This document shows positions 5,448-7,938 of a DNA stretch of 7,938 nt, piece by piece. The notes below the pieces were generated by a model. It was not told the DNA's origin. It made no database searches and saw only the letters and a list, made by a program, of their open reading frames with translations. The position numbers and the translations under genes are program-made. Source of the DNA: Candidatus Latescibacterota bacterium (GTDB lineage: Bacteria > Latescibacterota > UBA2968); NCBI GenBank assembly GCA_018650745.1, contig JABIFK010000628.1, forward strand, positions 1 through 7,938, read 5' to 3'. The first letter of the stretch is position 1. Every line of letters starts with the position of its first letter.

Positions 5448-7938
5448 TTAGGGTCTATCAACGTTCCGATCTTTTTTTGCAAACTCGGGATGCATTTGAT
5501 AAAAAATCGTTTCTACACGTGCCAGACCAGCGCCACTCACCACCACTTGACCATCCAAAACCACAAAAGGAACCAAGTCTCTGCGCCCCCCCAAGCGACG
5601 CATCTGTTCCAATTGCTGAGCCAATATCAAGTCATCCAATGCACCAAACTCTGACACATCAAAACCCGCTTGGCGCAAACAGATCTCAACCGACAAATCA
5701 GAACGCCGTTGCTGTTGCCCCCAAGCATACGCCAGCAATGCATCCCAAGCACGCTGCGTGTCTTTTAAAAATGCCTGCCGAAATAGACGGTCACCCGCTC
5801 CTTGACCCACAAAATGCAAACGCAGCCGGTCCATTGCATTCACCTCGCGCATCCACCGCAACAAACGCTCAACCAGCACAACAGAGGTAGGGTGCGCCAA
5901 ATCAATAAAGCCATCTAATCCTTGAACATCTGAGCCCGCTAAAATCTTTGTTACAGCCGTCATACGCATGTCGGGTACAAATCCATCCCCGACACGTGTC
6001 ACCGTTCTCTGAAACCGGTCAAAACGCGCAGACTTCTCAAATGCGGCATCCAAAACAAAAGAAGGTACGCGGTCAAGGCCATATCGATCTTTTAAAACTT
6101 GCCCCTCAGGAGACTGTATTTCCACCGTCTCAAATGAAACACTCGGAAACAGCGCCAAAGTAGACCGAACAAAGGGATAGGTCTCACAAACAACACACGT
6201 TGAATCATTCAACACTTGTACCCGAAACGATATGGGATCATGCATCTCACACTTCGCCTGAGGTGTATTGGCATGCACACAAACACCGATTTTTCCCGGA
6301 ACGGCACAATCTGCATCGCTGCGACACACAGGCAATTCTGAACACACATCTACTTTCGAATCGGTTGCACAAATGGCTTGTGCCAAAGCCCCCGTATCAT
6401 AAAAAGCCTCGACCTCTTGCCCATTGACCAGCACGGTAGGCGAAGCATGAATACCCAACAAATTTGCCCGGCGAATGTTATTCGAAAAAAGCAACGCCCC
6501 TTCATCCCCCCCCACCATCGCATCAATTTGCACAACATCCATCCCCAACTCAACGGCCAGATCGCGCCAAGCATCCACCTGTTCATTGCGACCCAAAATA
6601 TAATTCCACAATTGGTCAGGGTATAACTTTTCAATCACCAACTGCCGAATACCCTCTTCAACTTCAGCATCACCGTGCAAACTGCGAAAACGCCCCGTTC
6701 CCGTTGTCGTGCCCGAGCACCCTGGCGCACGACGCGTATTGGCAGATGGCGCCACCACATCATCTACACCCACTTCATCGGCAATAAAATACAATCGCAA
6801 ATCAATTTGATCACCCAACTTTTGCAACATAGGCACCAAAGCTTCTTCTGCCCGTTTGCCATATGGACAATCAGCCATCACAAACAATTCAACCAACGGT
6901 TTGCCACCCCCCCCCGTTTCCAACGCAGTTTGTAAAGTGGGCTTTTTTTGTCCTTGACCATGATGGGTAATTTCAGCCAACATCTCGGGAAAATGCTGTG
7001 CAAAATCAGGGGTTTGATCGGCGTCGTGGCATTGCTGACATAAATCGGGTGTTGGTGTACGCCGAATATTGCGCTTCTCGGGACGTCGCACATGTTGCCC
7101 ACCTGGGCCATGGCATACTTCACACTGCACATTCGTCAAAGACTCGTGATCGCGCCCAATGCGAAACCCAGTTTCAAAACCAAAACCCGTTGTATGACAT
7201 GGAACACAATCGGGCTGAACATGTTTTTGCTGCTGCAACAACCGTCGAAAAGCATGCGCATGCGGTGTGGTCTTCCAATCGGCATGTTCTGCAACATGAC
7301 ACCCCGCACAAACCTGTGCGCCCATATATCCATTGTGACCTGATGCAACTTGCTTCTCCAAATCATATCCTACAAAACGCGGTGTCCCTGTCATCTGCAA
7401 TTCAGGGCTTTCTGCCACACGCGTATAAAACCCATCAATGAGCTTTTTAACCGTCGGGTCTTCACCAATTGTCTCAGTTACAAAAGCTGACAATACCCGA
7501 TGCTTCACAACCTTTTGCTCAACCACATCCAACACAACATACCCTACCGATTTGCCTTGGGGTTCTGTCCCCAACAACAAAGCCCCAGCAACGGGTGTCA
7601 CACGCTTATTTGTTCGCGTACCAATCACCACATCTACCTGGCTCACAGCTTGAACCAGTGTCACCTCATCTTCTCGATCCAAATCACTCAGAACCACCAC
7701 CACATCTACATCACCCATTTTCTCAATTGCAGCCTCAACGGATTGAATCGCATCACGAATTTCTATGTCCGCTACGACATGAGCCTTTTGTTCCATAGCC
7801 TGCACATCCTGATGCGGCAATGCCCCACCAACGCCCACAAAACCAACTCGAACCCCCTCTCGCACGACAACCTGAGCCGCAGGCACGAAGCTGTCCCCCG
7901 CTACATACACGTTGGCATTCACAAAATCTACACCTGCC
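5448..7938 (-). CDS. Metallophosphatase-like / tetrahaem c554-type / thioredoxin-like fusion protein, 5' end outside window
   Basis: Open from the right edge to TAA at 5448-5450; residues are numbered here from the Val/GTG codon at 7922, an internal codon because the frame continues AGVDF upstream. Residues 1-165 resemble the later part of the UshA/5'-nucleotidase metallophosphatase domain (NANVYV, VGFVGV, VVVVLSDLD, VDVVIGTRTNK). The usual 'LSHlG' and 'GGHsH' metal ligands read LSDLD and IGTRTNK. Residues 197-305 form a cytochrome c554-type domain with four CxxCH haem sites: CAGCH 205, CVPCH 239, CEVCH 267 and CQQCH 295. Next is a DsbA/GILT-like thioredoxin fold (342-520) with CPYG at 352 and a cis-Pro-type SPTVLVNG at 494. 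A Cys-rich linker follows (C527, C533, C539, C548, C558; CRSDADC). A second thioredoxin-like unit carries CVVC (576-579) and VPSFVLD (619). A third, CxxC-less thioredoxin-like segment ends VPFVVLDG (784-791). c-type haems imply export; the signal peptide would lie beyond the edge. A redox or electron-transfer role is likely; the substrate is unknown. Confidence 0.88.
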   Translation of the reverse strand, partial: AGVDFVNANVYVAGDSFVPAAQVVVREGVRVGFVGVGGALPHQDVQAMEQKAHVVADIEIRDAIQSVEAAIEKMGDVDVVVVLSDLDREDEVTLVQAVSQVDVVIGTRTNKRVTPVAGALLLGTEPQGKSVGYVVLDVVEQKVVKHRVLSAFVTETIGEDPTVKKLIDGFYTRVAESPELQMTGTPRFVGYDLEKQVASGHNGYMGAQVCAGCHVAEHADWKTTPHAHAFRRLLQQQKHVQPDCVPCHTTGFGFETGFRIGRDHESLTNVQCEVCHGPGGQHVRRPEKRNIRRTPTPDLCQQCHDADQTPDFAQHFPEMLAEITHHGQGQKKPTLQTALETGGGGKPLVELFVMADCPYGKRAEEALVPMLQKLGDQIDLRLYFIADEVGVDDVVAPSANTRRAPGCSGTTTGTGRFRSLHGDAEVEEGIRQLVIEKLYPDQLWNYILGRNEQVDAWRDLAVELGMDVVQIDAMVGGDEGALLFSNNIRRANLLGIHASPTVLVNGQEVEAFYDTGALAQAICATDSKVDVCSELPVCRSDADCAVPGKIGVCVHANTPQAKCEMHDPISFRVQVLNDSTCVVCETYPFVRSTLALFPSVSFETVEIQSPEGQVLKDRYGLDRVPSFVLDAAFEKSARFDRFQRTVTRVGDGFVPDMRMTAVTKILAGSDVQGLDGFIDLAHPTSVVLVERLLRWMREVNAMDRLRLHFVGQGAGDRLFRQAFLKDTQRAWDALLAYAWGQQQRRSDLSVEICLRQAGFDVSEFGALDDLILAQQLEQMRRLGGRRDLVPFVVLDGQVVVSGAGLARVETIFYQMHPEFAKKDRNVDRP
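5586..5592 (-). repeat. Coding poly-G7 tract
   Basis: Seven consecutive G on the coding strand, at L777-G778-G779, in the last thioredoxin-like segment near the C-terminus. Confidence 0.85.
6506..6513 (-). repeat. Coding poly-G8 tract
   Basis: Eight consecutive G on the coding strand, across residues 470-473 (V-G-G-D) inside the first thioredoxin-like domain. Confidence 0.85.
6907..6915 (-). repeat. Coding poly-G9 tract
   Basis: Nine consecutive G on the coding (minus) strand, in the Gly-rich linker at residues 336-340, between the haem domain and the first thioredoxin fold. A one-base slip would remove every downstream thioredoxin unit while keeping the haem domain. Confidence 0.85.

Noticed and set aside
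5273..5890. 205-codon plus-strand frame opposite the end of the haem fusion
   Set aside because: His/Pro/Gln-rich low-complexity peptide antisense to a well-supported gene and crossing its promoterless end; no start signal.

Overview
This is a bacterial chromosome-like fragment of about 50% GC. It carries four clear protein genes, one gene cut by the right edge (the largest), one gene cut by the left edge, and a small helix-turn-helix remnant. No rRNA, tRNA, CRISPR array or intact insertion sequence was seen. The organism cannot be named from the window. A c554-type multihaem/thioredoxin-like fusion, a spacer of the 'C-x-SDADC' type, an IorA-type oxidoreductase and an outer-membrane-type lipoprotein suggest a Gram-negative, possibly deltaproteobacterial-like (Myxococcota/Bradymonadota-like) or candidate-phylum bacterium. 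That is inference only.

Layout. 1-699 (-): first 233 codons of a phytanoyl-CoA dioxygenase (PhyH)-like protein that runs off the left edge, with a strong ribosome binding site; it is GC-richer than the rest. 700-1128: AT-rich gap holding a 54-codon minus-strand ORF that looks like the tail of a ParB/recombinase-type DNA-binding domain, a perfect DnaA-box 9-mer and a candidate promoter. 1129-2496 (+): DASS/SLC13-type anion transporter. 2497-2742: low-complexity, G-poor gap ending in a good sigma70-like promoter. 2743-4353 (+): IorA-like thiamine-diphosphate 2-oxoacid oxidoreductase without its usual C-terminal ferredoxin domain. 4374-4414: strong bidirectional intrinsic terminator, followed by a gap with two inverted repeats. 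4676-5281 (-): small lipoprotein with its own promoter. 5448-7938 (-): at least 829 codons of a multidomain exported-type redox protein, made of a UshA/5'-nucleotidase-like segment, a four-haem c554-type domain, then two or three thioredoxin-fold segments.

The genes do not form an obvious operon. Three of the four genes whose upstream DNA is fully visible and legible have their own candidate -35/-10 pair with 17-bp spacing, and iorA and the lipoprotein gene converge on a shared terminator. The common theme, if any, is anaerobic or redox metabolism: 2-oxoacid oxidation, carboxylate/anion transport and an extracytoplasmic haem/thiol protein. The plus strand is strongly C-rich relative to G across both plus- and minus-strand genes, but only weakly so over the PhyH gene. 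Together with the DNA-binding remnant beside it, this suggests that the left end may be an acquired segment.

The most interesting object is the large haem/thioredoxin fusion. Its visible metallophosphatase part appears to lack the usual metal-binding histidines, and its coding sequence contains three poly-G runs of 7, 8 and 9 bases.
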